From positions 82,614-146,613 of the forward strand of contig NZ_GL892006.1 of the NCBI RefSeq assembly GCF_000213575.1: a stretch of DNA of 64,000 nucleotides, in the 5' to 3' direction. Positions 42,982-52,308 of this stretch are shown piece after piece. Each line of letters starts with the position of its first letter. Position 1 is the first letter of the stretch. The position numbers and the translations under genes are program-made. The notes below the pieces were generated by a model. It had not been told where the DNA came from. It searched no databases and was given only the letters and a program-made list of their open reading frames with translations. This DNA comes from Dysgonomonas mossii DSM 22836. Its GTDB lineage: Bacteria > Bacteroidota > Bacteroidia > Bacteroidales > Dysgonomonadaceae.

Positions 42982-42998
42982 TGCGTACAAAATACGCA
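42982..42998. promoter_or_regulatory. Operator 1: TGCGTA-N5-TACGCA
   Basis: Perfect 6-bp arms TGCGTA and TACGCA around CAAAA. It lies upstream of the GH3 -7 box and between the two divergent genes. Its architecture matches operator 2 exactly. Confidence 0.7.
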
Positions 42999-43027
42999 TA
43001 TTTATTTTTTTTATCAAAATCTATAAA

Positions 43028-43035
43028 TACATTTG
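43028..43035 (+). promoter_or_regulatory. -7 promoter box for GH3 gene (TACATTTG)
   Basis: Exact TAnnTTTG, 50 bp before the ATG at 43086. Operator 2 begins 12 bp downstream, at or after the expected transcription start. Confidence 0.55.
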
Positions 43036-43046
43036 CAAAACTAACA

Positions 43047-43063
43047 TGCGTTAATAAAACGCA
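43047..43063. promoter_or_regulatory. Operator 2: TGCGTT-N5-AACGCA
   Basis: Perfect 6-bp arms TGCGTT and AACGCA around AATAA, centred 65 bp from operator 1. Its place just after the -7 box would block transcription when bound, the usual geometry for a repressor. Confidence 0.7.
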
Positions 43064-43085
43064 CATAAATATAAATATCAATATT

Positions 43086-45419
43086 ATGAAAAAGAAGTAT
43101 ATTCCAATATTCTTACTCGGAATATTGAGCTTGCAATGTACACAGCCAACTAAAATGAATGATTATACCTTTGTAGAAAATAAGGGTGGGCCAACACTTG
43201 GATACTCTGAATCGTCTGGTGTAAAAATCATTACGGTTGACGATCTTAAGTTTAAAGACCTCAACAAAAACGGAAAGTTGGATAAGTATGAAGATTGGCG
43301 CTTGCCTGTTCAAGAAAGAGCAGAGAACCTCGCTTCACTGATGTCTATAGAACAGATCGCTGGTCTGATGCTTTACAGTGCACACCAATCGTTACCGGCT
43401 AAGGAAAGTGGTTTTCTAGCAGGAACATACAATGGAAAGCCTTTTGCTGAAAGCGGAGCAAATGCTTGGGATCTGACGGATCAGCAAAAGAAATTTTTAA
43501 AAGAAGATAATCTGCGGCATGTATTAGTTATGGGCATCGAAAATCCTGAAGTAGCTGCCCGATGGAACAATCAGATGCAAGCTTACATCGAAAGTCTTGG
43601 ATTAGGTATTCCGGGAAATACAAGTTCAGACCCTCGACATTCGGGGCAATTGGCAGGATCACCAAATCCTGAATTTAACGCAGGAGGAGACCGCATATCT
43701 ATCTGGCCTGATGGATTAGCTATGGCAGCGACTTTTGACCCTTCGATCGTAAAAAAATTTGGTGAGATAGCCGCTAAAGAATATAGAGCTTTAGGTATAG
43801 CTACCGCACTTTCACCTCAAATAGACCTAGGTACCGAACCTCGCTGGTTCCGCATCAATATGACATTTGGCGAAAGTCCTGAATTGGCAACTGATATGGC
43901 ACGCGCTTATATCGATGGATTCCAAACTTCGGAAGGAGATGCAGAAATTAAAGACGGATGGGGATACAACAGTGTAAATGCGATGGTAAAACACTGGCCT
44001 AGTGGAGGACCTGAGGAAGGTGGCCGTGACGGGCATTGGGCATTCGGAAAGTTTGCCGTCTATCCGGGAAACAATTTCGAAACACATCTAAAGCCATTCA
44101 TCGAAGGAGCCTTCAAGTTGGAAGGTAAAACAAACGAAGCATCAGCCGTTATGCCATACTATACAATATCATACAATCAGGCAAAAGACGGAACAAACTA
44201 TGCCAATGGTTTCAGCAAATATATCATAACAGATCTTCTGCGCGAAAAGTATGGTTATGATGGAGTAGTTTGCACCGATTGGCTGATTACAGGGGATGAA
44301 GGAAAATCTCCCGGAGATTTTGCAGGAAAACCATGGGGAGCAGAAAAACTTTCTATTCCCGAAAGGCACTATCTAACCATCATGGCGGGAGTTGATCAGT
44401 TTGGAGGAAACAATGATAAAGAACCTGTATTAGAAGCTTATCGCATGGGTGTGAAAGAACATGGAGAAGAATTTATGCGCAAACGCTTCGAACAGTCAGC
44501 AGTTCGTTTACTAAAGAATATTTTCAGAGTAGGACTTTTCGAAAACCCATACCTCGATCCGCAAGAAAGTAAAGCAACAGTTGGTTGCGAAGCATTTATA
44601 AAGGCAGGTTATGAAGCTCAACTGAAGTCTATTGTATTACTCAAAAACAAATCGACAGTATTACCGATAAAGGATAACAAAAAAACGGTATACATCCCTA
44701 AGAAAATTAATCCTTCAGTTAGAGACTGGTGGGGCAATACGATTGCAGAGACTGAAGTTATACCGGTAAATCTTGACTTAGTAAAACAGTATTACAATGT
44801 AACAGACAATCCTCAAAACGCAGATTTTGCTCTTGTATTTGTAAACTCTCCGCATAGCAATAGCGATGGTGGAGGCTATGATAAAGAAGATAGAAAAGCC
44901 GGAGGAAATGGATACGTTCCCATTTCTTTACAATATAGTCCTTACACTGCAACAGAAGCAAGAAGCCACAGTATGGCGGCGGGAGACCCTGTAGTAGATC
45001 CATCTATAACAGACAGATCATACAAAGGAAAGTCTACAACCGTAGTTAACACCAAAGATTTGAATACGATACTGGACACAAAAGCACAGATGGGTGATAA
45101 GCCTGTTGTGGTGGTTGTAAATGCCACCAGACCGATGGTATTTAACGAATTCGAAAACAAAGTAGAAGGTATCGTTATTCGTTTTGGTGTATCAGACAAA
45201 GCTGTAATGGATATTGTTTCGGGTAAAGCAGAACCTTCAGGCTTGCTTCCTGTGCAAATGCCGGCTAACATGGTTACTGTAGAAAAGCAGAAAGAAGATG
45301 TTCCTTTCGATATGGAATGCCATACAGATACAGAAGGTAATACTTATGATTTCGGATTTGGACTGAACTGGAAAGGAGTTATAAAAGATGCACGCAATCA
45401 GAAATATATAAAGAATTAA
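43086..45419 (+). CDS. GH3 beta-glycosidase lipoprotein
   Basis: A 777-residue lipoprotein (MKKKYIPIFLLGILSLQC; Cys near 18) of glycoside hydrolase family 3, probably a beta-glucosidase or related exo-acting enzyme. A short EF-hand-like DLNKNGKLDKYEDW precedes the TIM barrel, which carries KHWPSGGPEEGGRDGHW and the nucleophile in GVVCTDW (Asp near 397). The alpha/beta sandwich and a C-terminal segment follow. The frame is open 35 codons upstream to a TTG at 42981, but the operators and -7 box lie in that stretch, so the ATG at 43086 is the start. It is likely under the NrtR-like repressor. Confidence 0.88.
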   Translation: MKKKYIPIFLLGILSLQCTQPTKMNDYTFVENKGGPTLGYSESSGVKIITVDDLKFKDLNKNGKLDKYEDWRLPVQERAENLASLMSIEQIAGLMLYSAHQSLPAKESGFLAGTYNGKPFAESGANAWDLTDQQKKFLKEDNLRHVLVMGIENPEVAARWNNQMQAYIESLGLGIPGNTSSDPRHSGQLAGSPNPEFNAGGDRISIWPDGLAMAATFDPSIVKKFGEIAAKEYRALGIATALSPQIDLGTEPRWFRINMTFGESPELATDMARAYIDGFQTSEGDAEIKDGWGYNSVNAMVKHWPSGGPEEGGRDGHWAFGKFAVYPGNNFETHLKPFIEGAFKLEGKTNEASAVMPYYTISYNQAKDGTNYANGFSKYIITDLLREKYGYDGVVCTDWLITGDEGKSPGDFAGKPWGAEKLSIPERHYLTIMAGVDQFGGNNDKEPVLEAYRMGVKEHGEEFMRKRFEQSAVRLLKNIFRVGLFENPYLDPQESKATVGCEAFIKAGYEAQLKSIVLLKNKSTVLPIKDNKKTVYIPKKINPSVRDWWGNTIAETEVIPVNLDLVKQYYNVTDNPQNADFALVFVNSPHSNSDGGGYDKEDRKAGGNGYVPISLQYSPYTATEARSHSMAAGDPVVDPSITDRSYKGKSTTVVNTKDLNTILDTKAQMGDKPVVVVVNATRPMVFNEFENKVEGIVIRFGVSDKAVMDIVSGKAEPSGLLPVQMPANMVTVEKQKEDVPFDMECHTDTEGNTYDFGFGLNWKGVIKDARNQKYIKN

Positions 45420-45490
45420 TACAGATACAAAACTATTAGTCACCTTAATATACATATTATTTACTAACCTATTTAACCTTTAAAATTTTT

Positions 45491-46276
45491 ATGAGCAAAT
45501 TGAAGATTCTCTTTGCTGCTATCTTACTATGCATAACACCGTACGTGTTTGCTCAAGATGCAAGTAAAGATAACACTGTTACTTTTTATGTAACAAGACA
45601 TGGCAAAACTATGCTGAACACCTTGGTGCAGGCTCAAGGGTGGGCAGATACCCCTCTGACTCCACCCGGAGTAGCTGTTGCCGAATATTTGGGTATCGGA
45701 ATGAAAGACGTTCCTCTGAAAGCGGCTTATTCCAGTGACTTGGGTAGAGCCCGCCAAACAGCCCGTATCGTTTTAGAGAAAAAGGGGCAGAAAGGCCTTC
45801 TTTTGCAAGAAGATGAAGGGTTGCGCGAAGCATGTTTTGGTAGTTACGAGGGCAAACCTGATGAGAAAATGTGGGGAGACGCTGCCCTTAGAATCGGACT
45901 ACGCAATATGAAAGAGTTTTTTGAAGCGATGAAAACCGACAACCAGGTATACATCAATGCTATGCAGGCACTGAAGGACTTGGATGAATTGGGCATGGCT
46001 GAGAACTACTACGACGTAAAAAAGAGAGGTCAGGCTGCATTTAAAGCAATCGCAGAGAAAGAAGCAAAGTTAGGTGGAGGAAATGTATTAGTAGTTGTTC
46101 ACGGCATGTTTATTGGAATACTTCTATCGGACTTAGATAGCTCGGGTAAATTTATCCAACCTACCCACCTTGGAAACGCATCTGTAAGCAAGGTGATCTA
46201 CAAAGGTGGCAAATTTACTGTAGAATCGGTTGGTGATATGAGTTATGTCGAAAAAGGCAAAGCTGCCTCCAATTAG
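45491..46276 (+). CDS. Exported histidine phosphatase (phosphoglycerate mutase-like)
   Basis: 261 residues with signal peptide (MSKLKILFAAILLCITPYVFAQ). The catalytic RHG is at 36-38 (VTRHGKTMLN, His37), followed by AAYSSDLGRARQTARI with the phosphate-binding Arg, the acid/base Glu region LREACFGSYEG, and VVVHGMFIGI with the second His. The enzyme hydrolyses phosphate esters in the periplasm. Two downstream genes (TonB receptor, acid phosphatase) on the same strand with gaps of 30 and 20 bp form an operon with it. Confidence 0.88.
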   Translation: MSKLKILFAAILLCITPYVFAQDASKDNTVTFYVTRHGKTMLNTLVQAQGWADTPLTPPGVAVAEYLGIGMKDVPLKAAYSSDLGRARQTARIVLEKKGQKGLLLQEDEGLREACFGSYEGKPDEKMWGDAALRIGLRNMKEFFEAMKTDNQVYINAMQALKDLDELGMAENYYDVKKRGQAAFKAIAEKEAKLGGGNVLVVVHGMFIGILLSDLDSSGKFIQPTHLGNASVSKVIYKGGKFTVESVGDMSYVEKGKAASN

Positions 46277-46306
46277 TAAAAAAATCGAAACACTAAAACA
46301 AACAGA

Positions 46307-48580
46307 ATGAAGACAAATAAATATCTTTTCTTAGCTCTATTTCTTGCCTTTACAGGTGTAGGAATGAATGCCCAAGAAAAAAGTAAATCGAAAAAAGAAG
46401 CCACTAGCGAATCCAAAGAAGGCGATCGCAATGTGATGCTTAATGCAGCAAACAATACCGGGCCGCGCGATGTTAATATCGGATTACCGGCTAGTACTGG
46501 AGGTACAACAGTGTTAGAGAATGGTATACCAACTGTATTCTTTTATTGGCCCGAACTACCACCACGAGCATGGCGTAATGATGCGTCAATTGCAAAAAGA
46601 AAAATGCTTGACTTAGGGCAAACAGCCGTTCGTGTGGGAGAGGTTGGCGTTTCGTTAAGTACTTTCAACAATTTGGGTACTGATAAATTTCAGGGCAAAG
46701 GCTCGTTGAATTCAAACCATTTCGGATTGATGCGTGGAGATATTAATCTTAGCGGACCTATAAACCAGAAAGGACTTAAATTCTCTGTCGGTGCATACGG
46801 GAGTTTCGACCCGGGGACGTTCAAACCTAAAGGTATCACAAAATACTATAACGACAAGGCTCAGTTGTATAAGGCAGCTTTGACGCAGGATTACAAGAGC
46901 GAGAACATAAAAGGATCTATAACTGCATTCTACAAGTATGTTAATATCGACAACATTAACAACAAGTACAGTCCATTCCGTTTCGATAAAAATGGAAAGG
47001 TGTCAGAACTTGATAATTTTAGATTAGGTCGTGATTCCTATATCGAGCAAAGCGGTGTACTCACTCTTAATGATGCTTATACAGGACAAGCCGTAAAAAG
47101 AGATCCGGTTAAAGATTATGGAACAGCATCTCATACTTTTGATATTATCGGGAAAAACACTCTTTCGAATGGCCTAAACATTGACTACATCCTCCGTTAT
47201 CGTTATGCAAAAACAGGTATGTATACTGCTGTAATGACAGGAGTTGAGAATGTTGCCAACCTTTCCGGCAAGTTGAACTATGTAGATGACGGAAGTGCCT
47301 ATGCCGGAGAAAATGTACAAAGTGTAATGAACCTGGCTTCGAGAAGAACTCCGATGAATACATTAATGGGTACAGTAGAAGTAGGAAGAAAATCGGGTAA
47401 CCACAAATGGTCTGTTGGTATTGATCAGTGGTATTTTGAGACTCATAATTTCCTGACCGAATCATCTCAATATTATCAAGAAGTAGCTCCTAATCCTAGG
47501 AAACTAAAACTAATCTCCAATACAAATCCAAATGGAGATATGAGGTTAAATGCAAACTATGAGTACTATGATGGCAGCGAGAACAAAACCGCACTGTTCT
47601 TCTTAGACAAATGGGATGTATCGAATGTAGTTACTTTAGACTTTGGTGCTCGCCTGCAATACTTCAACTTAAGAGGTAATTATATAAAAAGCGGCGATAG
47701 AAAAGATCAAAATGGCAATATACGTTTGATTGGTGATGCACCGAAATCAGATATTAAACACGATTGGTTGACTAAGGCTGTAATGGTAAATGCTGTAATC
47801 AAGTTGACAGACAAATTTGGTTTGCTTGGAGAAGCTGTTTACAATGAAGATGGAGCCCACTTGAACAAATATTCATCGGGCAAAGATCCTCAGTTAGAAA
47901 TATCGAAAGTTCCCGAAGCGGCAATAGGAGTATTTTACAATCACAAGTTTGTTAGCTTGGTATCAAAGGCAACATACATCAATAGAAATAATTACCGTAC
48001 CACTGTGAATTTCTCAAATCCGAATAATAGCTCCGATGTTGAAAGAGCGATGACACAGTACGATGTACAGACATTAGGATGGACTACAGATGTATTGTTT
48101 ACTCCTGCAAAAAGCTTCAATTTACATTTTCTATTGACATTGCAACAACCAAAATATAAAAACTTCAACGGAGATCTTAAATTCTCCGATGGAACGGTTT
48201 CTTCTTACGATTTTGGAGATAAGACAGTGACGGGAGTTCCAAAGGTATTGATAGAGATAGACCCGAGTTATACTTGGAAAGATTTAAGAGTTTGGGCTAG
48301 TGCAAGATACTTTAGCAAACAATATTTCAATAAACCGAACACTCTATACTTTGATGGACGTTGGGAAACATTTGCAGGTGTAAATTACAAAATCTCTAAA
48401 AACTTTGACGTAAGTGCTACTTTCGTAAACTTGCTGAATCAACGTGGTGTTTCGGGTTCTATTCCTGATGCAGACCTGATCGTTACCGATGCTGATGTGA
48501 AGAGTAAAGAAGGTACTGTAATGTCGGGTACATACATCCGTCCTTTTACAGCCGAATTTGGAGTAAAGTATAAGTTCTAA
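46307..48580 (+). CDS. TonB-dependent receptor-like outer-membrane protein
   Basis: 757 residues with signal peptide (residues 1-22, ALFLAFTGVGMNAQ). A lysine/serine-rich linker (EKSKSKKEATSESKEGD) precedes a short plug-like region (NIGLPASTGGTTVLENGIPTVF... VGEVGVSLSTFNNL) and a beta-barrel with long extracellular loops, ending in FGVKYKF. The plug looks reduced relative to SusC or BtuB, and I do not see a clear TonB box, so it could be a specialised receptor or a barrel that lost energy coupling. Its flanking phosphatases suggest a phosphorylated substrate or its dephosphorylated product. Confidence 0.8.
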   Translation: MKTNKYLFLALFLAFTGVGMNAQEKSKSKKEATSESKEGDRNVMLNAANNTGPRDVNIGLPASTGGTTVLENGIPTVFFYWPELPPRAWRNDASIAKRKMLDLGQTAVRVGEVGVSLSTFNNLGTDKFQGKGSLNSNHFGLMRGDINLSGPINQKGLKFSVGAYGSFDPGTFKPKGITKYYNDKAQLYKAALTQDYKSENIKGSITAFYKYVNIDNINNKYSPFRFDKNGKVSELDNFRLGRDSYIEQSGVLTLNDAYTGQAVKRDPVKDYGTASHTFDIIGKNTLSNGLNIDYILRYRYAKTGMYTAVMTGVENVANLSGKLNYVDDGSAYAGENVQSVMNLASRRTPMNTLMGTVEVGRKSGNHKWSVGIDQWYFETHNFLTESSQYYQEVAPNPRKLKLISNTNPNGDMRLNANYEYYDGSENKTALFFLDKWDVSNVVTLDFGARLQYFNLRGNYIKSGDRKDQNGNIRLIGDAPKSDIKHDWLTKAVMVNAVIKLTDKFGLLGEAVYNEDGAHLNKYSSGKDPQLEISKVPEAAIGVFYNHKFVSLVSKATYINRNNYRTTVNFSNPNNSSDVERAMTQYDVQTLGWTTDVLFTPAKSFNLHFLLTLQQPKYKNFNGDLKFSDGTVSSYDFGDKTVTGVPKVLIEIDPSYTWKDLRVWASARYFSKQYFNKPNTLYFDGRWETFAGVNYKISKNFDVSATFVNLLNQRGVSGSIPDADLIVTDADVKSKEGTVMSGTYIRPFTAEFGVKYKF

Positions 48581-48600
48581 CTATTTAAAATTATCAAGTT

Positions 48601-49380
48601 ATGAAAACAAGAATTACATTAGCCATCTTAGTTTGTTCTTTAATTTCGCTGAATATATTTGCGCAAGACAAAAAGATCAGAGATAAGAGAACAAATCCTG
48701 ATTTATATTACTTGGAAGAATCGGAAGTGGCAAATAGTCTGGAGCTCTTACCTCCCCCACCCGAAGCGAATAGCATACTTTTCTTATACGATAAAGCTCA
48801 ACATGACTGGGGAAAGCTGCAAAGAAATACCCCAAGAGGAGAGCAAGCGGTAAGTGATGCACAGATAGGGGGTAATGGTGTACCATTGGCTTTTTCTGAA
48901 GCATTTGGTATTGAAATCACCAAAGAACAGACTCCTGAAATATACAAACTTATAATCAATATGCGTGAGGATGCCGGAGACTTGGCTACTCGTCATGCTA
49001 AGGTGCATTATATGCGGGTTCGTCCTTTCAGTTTTTACAATGAGCAAACTTGCTTGCCTGAGCACCAACACGCACTGTCAACCAATGGCTCATATCCATC
49101 AGGTCATACAGCAATCGGTTGGGCAACGGCACTTGTTTTGGCTGAAATAAATGTTGACAGACAAAATGAAATTTTGAAACGTGGATATGAAATGGGACAA
49201 AGCAGAGTTATCTGTGGATACCATTTCCAGAGCGATGTTGATGCTGCCAGATTAGTATCGAGTGCAGTTGTAGCACGCTTACATGCGAATGATGCATTTA
49301 TGGCACAACTAAAAAAAGCGAAAGATGAATTTGCAGCTCTTCAAAAAGCAGGTAAGGTAAAGCCTAGCGATAAGAAGTAA
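48601..49380 (+). CDS. Class A acid phosphatase (PAP2 superfamily)
   Basis: 259 residues with signal peptide ([22 protein letters not shown]). The PAP2 motifs are in order: [11 protein letters not shown] (motif 1), [11 protein letters not shown] (PSGH, near 165) and [18 protein letters not shown] (SR-x5-H-x3-D, near 200). Length and layout match periplasmic non-specific acid phosphatases such as PhoN/PhoC. It broadly releases phosphate from organic esters. It is the last gene of the phosphatase-receptor operon. Confidence 0.92.
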   Translation: MKTRITLAILVCSLISLNIFAQDKKIRDKRTNPDLYYLEESEVANSLELLPPPPEANSILFLYDKAQHDWGKLQRNTPRGEQAVSDAQIGGNGVPLAFSEAFGIEITKEQTPEIYKLIINMREDAGDLATRHAKVHYMRVRPFSFYNEQTCLPEHQHALSTNGSYPSGHTAIGWATALVLAEINVDRQNEILKRGYEMGQSRVICGYHFQSDVDAARLVSSAVVARLHANDAFMAQLKKAKDEFAALQKAGKVKPSDKK

Positions 49381-49460
49381 GTTCGAAGAATTGGGTACAC
49401 GTTCAGTATGAAGACAATAATACAAATGTGTAACTAAATAAAATTAAATATTTATTACGG

Positions 49461-49494
49461 AGAGAGGCTACTGTTTTAGTAGTCTCTCTTTTTG
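49461..49494 (+). terminator. Rho-independent terminator of the phosphatase operon
   Basis: A 12-bp stem (49461-49472 with 49478-49489; one G-T pair), loop GTTTT, then TTTTTG. It lies 80 bp past the acid phosphatase stop. Confidence 0.88.
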
Positions 49495-49562
49495 TTGACT
49501 CACTAGATAACAATCAACTATAATTAATTTTATTATTTATCTATATACAAACCGATAGATGA

Positions 49563-49623
49563 AAAAGTAACAGAAAAGTTACAAATAAAAAGAATGAAAT
49601 AACTGTTACTTTTGTCACCTTTT
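49563..49623 (+). repeat. Copy 2 of the duplicated intergenic block (promoter-like)
   Basis: TGTTACTTTTGTCACCTTTT at 49604-49623 is identical to 26893-26912. AAAAGTAACAG (49563-49573) is the exact inverse complement of CTGTTACTTTT (49603-49613). The block holds TACTTTTG, a -7 box (49607-49614), but no gene starts downstream on the plus strand before the convergent receptor gene; a small RNA or regulatory site is implied. Confidence 0.45.
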
Positions 49624-49664
49624 TCATTAAAAGGTATATAGATCAGAATTATGTGAAGTGTATA

Positions 49665-49704
49665 ATAAAAGCAGCCCGATGATAATCACTATCACTCGTG
49701 CTGC
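49665..49704 (-). terminator. Terminator of the 50-kb TonB receptor gene
   Basis: GCAGC (49671-49675) pairs with GCTGC (49700-49704), with an interrupted inner stem to 49684/49690. On the minus strand it is followed by TTTTATTATA, 34 bp past the receptor stop. Confidence 0.7.
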
Positions 49705-49737
49705 CTTCATTATAAATTGATGTTATAGTCTATCTGT

Positions 49738-52152
49738 TCAGAATGACAAAGGGATCAGCAGTTTCAAACTGAAGTTTCGTCCCATATTATACACTCCTTG
49801 TCTGCCTGTCACGGAATTTTCATCGGCATACTTCAATCTGCTCAAATGGTTCTGATAGGTTTTATCTGTCAGATTATTCACAGCGAAGAAGAGTGAAGCT
49901 TTCGTTTTCCCCTTGTGGACGAAGTCTGTACCTATCGCAGCGTTGAAAAGTGTATAGGCTGCTGTCGGAGTCTCGGTTCTAAAAGCTGAATAAACTTTGC
50001 TCTGCTTCAAGTTGCTTTCTATTCCGAAAGAGACATAAGTATTGTTCAATAACTTCTTGCCGTGACGTATCAGATCGTAACGGATATCAGAAATAAGCTT
50101 CGGAGCCGGCGTAAACGGAAGATACTTTGTAGAATCAGGCTGGTTTAGCTGTACAGAACTTACATACGAAAATGAGTTCTGAAAATGCAACTGCTCCACA
50201 GGATGTATATCAACGCTGATTTCACCTCCCATGATACGAGCATCACCTGATACAAACTGATATGTCTTATAGCCATCGGTAAGCAAGTCTTCTCCATTAG
50301 TGTCCAACAGTTTATGAGAAAAGATATAGTTATTTATCCTATTGGCAAACAAAGATAATTCGCCGGAAATAAGCGGAGAAGAATAACCTAGGCCCCAGTC
50401 AGCCTGCCAGCTATTTTCTGCCTTTAGGTCACTGTTTCCTTTTTCATAACGAATTGTACCTTCGTGAGCACCATTAGATGCGAGCTCACTCATATTTGGA
50501 GCACGAAATCCATGTGACACATTCAACTTTGTATTCCATTCGTCCGAAAACTGATAAGTCAATCCTAAACTGGCACTAACACCTGTAAAGTTTCGGGAAA
50601 AGGCGTGAAACTTTTCTTCAGCATCGGGGCTTGATGGGGTAACAACCTCTTCTTGTTCATTCAAGAACAATGCTTTAGCCTTATTATAACGGCGATCGAT
50701 ACGTAATCCGCCACTAATATCAAGAGCTCCTATATTTTTACTTACCAGTGCAAAAGCTCCTATATCAAACAGATTATACTCAGGTATCAGAAACTCCGAT
50801 CCTTTGTTTAACGATCGTTGATACATACCGTTTATGCCTGCTACAAATTTATAACCCGCGATATCAGGCAGCGTATAGCGAATGTCATAGTTTACTGTAT
50901 GAAGTTGAAAATACAAACCGTAAGTATCAGGTTCTGCTATTTCTTCAAACTCCTGCCTCCTGTTTTGTTGATAACCAATAATTGTTTTCAAATTCCCCTC
51001 TCCCACTATAATACTATTATTCAGTACCGCTTTGTAGTGATATATCTGCTGATAAGGCATCTGCTTTCCGTATGATTTGCTATCACTATCAGATGCTACA
51101 ACTTCAGTCTCTTCACCGTTTACAATTGCTGGTTTCAGGAATCTTCCGGTTTCTTCGTCTCGCTCACCTTCTACTATTCCGGGGGTTAAGTGATAATAGT
51201 CCAGGCTAAGATGCGAATAGCCCCAGCTTCGGTTAATACCAAGCAACCCGGACACAGCCCGTTCTCTAAATCCTGAATTATAGACATAGCCGTCGTACTT
51301 GTTTTTATACGAATGAGCCATTTTATCGCTATAACGCCAGTTCCAAACAAACCCACTATTATTGCCCGCTGCATTTACCGAATAGTTGAACAGTCCGTTA
51401 TTAGTTTGATATTCACTCATCAGATTGGCCTTTATTGTTCCTTCGGGGAGGATAGGTTCGGGCAAGAAATTAATAACTCCCGCTAAAGCATCAGAACCGT
51501 AAATCAGACTGGCAGGGCCTTTCAGTATTTCAACAGAGTTCACGCTTTGTGCATCTATCTCTATACCATGCTCATCTCCCCACTGTTGCCCCTCCTGACG
51601 GATACCGTCATTGACAACTACAACACGGTTGTATCCAAGACCTCTCACAACCGGCTTTGATATGCCATTCCCTGTGGTTATCTGAGCTATGCCCGGCTGC
51701 TTCGATATAGCATCGATAATATTCGATGAGGATTGTTGCATCAGCTCTTTTTTAGAGATATACGAAATCGGTGAGGGTGTGCGTTTTATTAGCGAGTTAC
51801 CCGTAAGAGCTGTGATGACCACTTCGTTAATCTCCGCATTCGATTCTTTCATTACAAAATCAAGAGTAGAAGTATTTTTAAGATCAACAGTTTCTACAAT
51901 TGTTTGATGTCCGACATAATTGACCTGTATCGTTGTTTTTATAGCCGGCAGATTGGCTATAGTATAATTTCCGTTTTCATCACTGATTGCTCCCTTTTTT
52001 AGTTCGGGGAGGTAGATGCTTACTCCGATAAGAGGAGCGCCATCGATACCGTCAGTTACCTTTCCTGCTAATGTCCTGCTGTCTATAGGAGCATTTGCGA
52101 ATACTGAAGTAACCGTAAAAAGGAAAAGAATGAATGTATATATTGTTCTCAT
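49738..52152 (-). CDS. TonB-dependent receptor, probable metal/metallophore uptake
   Basis: An 804-residue receptor. A signal peptide (1-19) is followed by a carboxypeptidase-regulatory-like domain (about 25-105; LAGKVTDGIDGAPLIGVSIY ... NYVGHQTIVETVDL), then the plug (SSNIIDAISKQPGIAQI, KPVVRGLGYNRVVVVNDGIRQEGQQWGDEHG, GPASLIYGSDALAGVINFL) and a 22-strand barrel ending in SLKLLIPLSF. The 'QQWGDEHG' loop is typical of copper- and zinc-type receptors in this family. Downstream partners on this strand are none; upstream on the same strand is a His/Cys-rich membrane protein. Ligand remains inference. Confidence 0.88.
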   Translation of the reverse strand: MRTIYTFILFLFTVTSVFANAPIDSRTLAGKVTDGIDGAPLIGVSIYLPELKKGAISDENGNYTIANLPAIKTTIQVNYVGHQTIVETVDLKNTSTLDFVMKESNAEINEVVITALTGNSLIKRTPSPISYISKKELMQQSSSNIIDAISKQPGIAQITTGNGISKPVVRGLGYNRVVVVNDGIRQEGQQWGDEHGIEIDAQSVNSVEILKGPASLIYGSDALAGVINFLPEPILPEGTIKANLMSEYQTNNGLFNYSVNAAGNNSGFVWNWRYSDKMAHSYKNKYDGYVYNSGFRERAVSGLLGINRSWGYSHLSLDYYHLTPGIVEGERDEETGRFLKPAIVNGEETEVVASDSDSKSYGKQMPYQQIYHYKAVLNNSIIVGEGNLKTIIGYQQNRRQEFEEIAEPDTYGLYFQLHTVNYDIRYTLPDIAGYKFVAGINGMYQRSLNKGSEFLIPEYNLFDIGAFALVSKNIGALDISGGLRIDRRYNKAKALFLNEQEEVVTPSSPDAEEKFHAFSRNFTGVSASLGLTYQFSDEWNTKLNVSHGFRAPNMSELASNGAHEGTIRYEKGNSDLKAENSWQADWGLGYSSPLISGELSLFANRINNYIFSHKLLDTNGEDLLTDGYKTYQFVSGDARIMGGEISVDIHPVEQLHFQNSFSYVSSVQLNQPDSTKYLPFTPAPKLISDIRYDLIRHGKKLLNNTYVSFGIESNLKQSKVYSAFRTETPTAAYTLFNAAIGTDFVHKGKTKASLFFAVNNLTDKTYQNHLSRLKYADENSVTGRQGVYNMGRNFSLKLLIPLSF

Positions 52153-52308
52153 AATTATATACGAATGGGAACTATTTATCTTGTATACATAATACAGATA
52201 AACAGTTATATGGAGTTAATAAATATATAATATAAAATTGATCTTCGTATCAGGCTTTACCAAATACGAGAATAATGTTCTCTGCTAAAAGAACACTCTG
52301 CTGAAAAG

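Noticed and set aside
42981-43085. 35-codon upstream extension of the GH3 gene from TTG
   Set aside because: It spans both operators and the -7 box, and it would hide the lipoprotein signal that starts at 43086.
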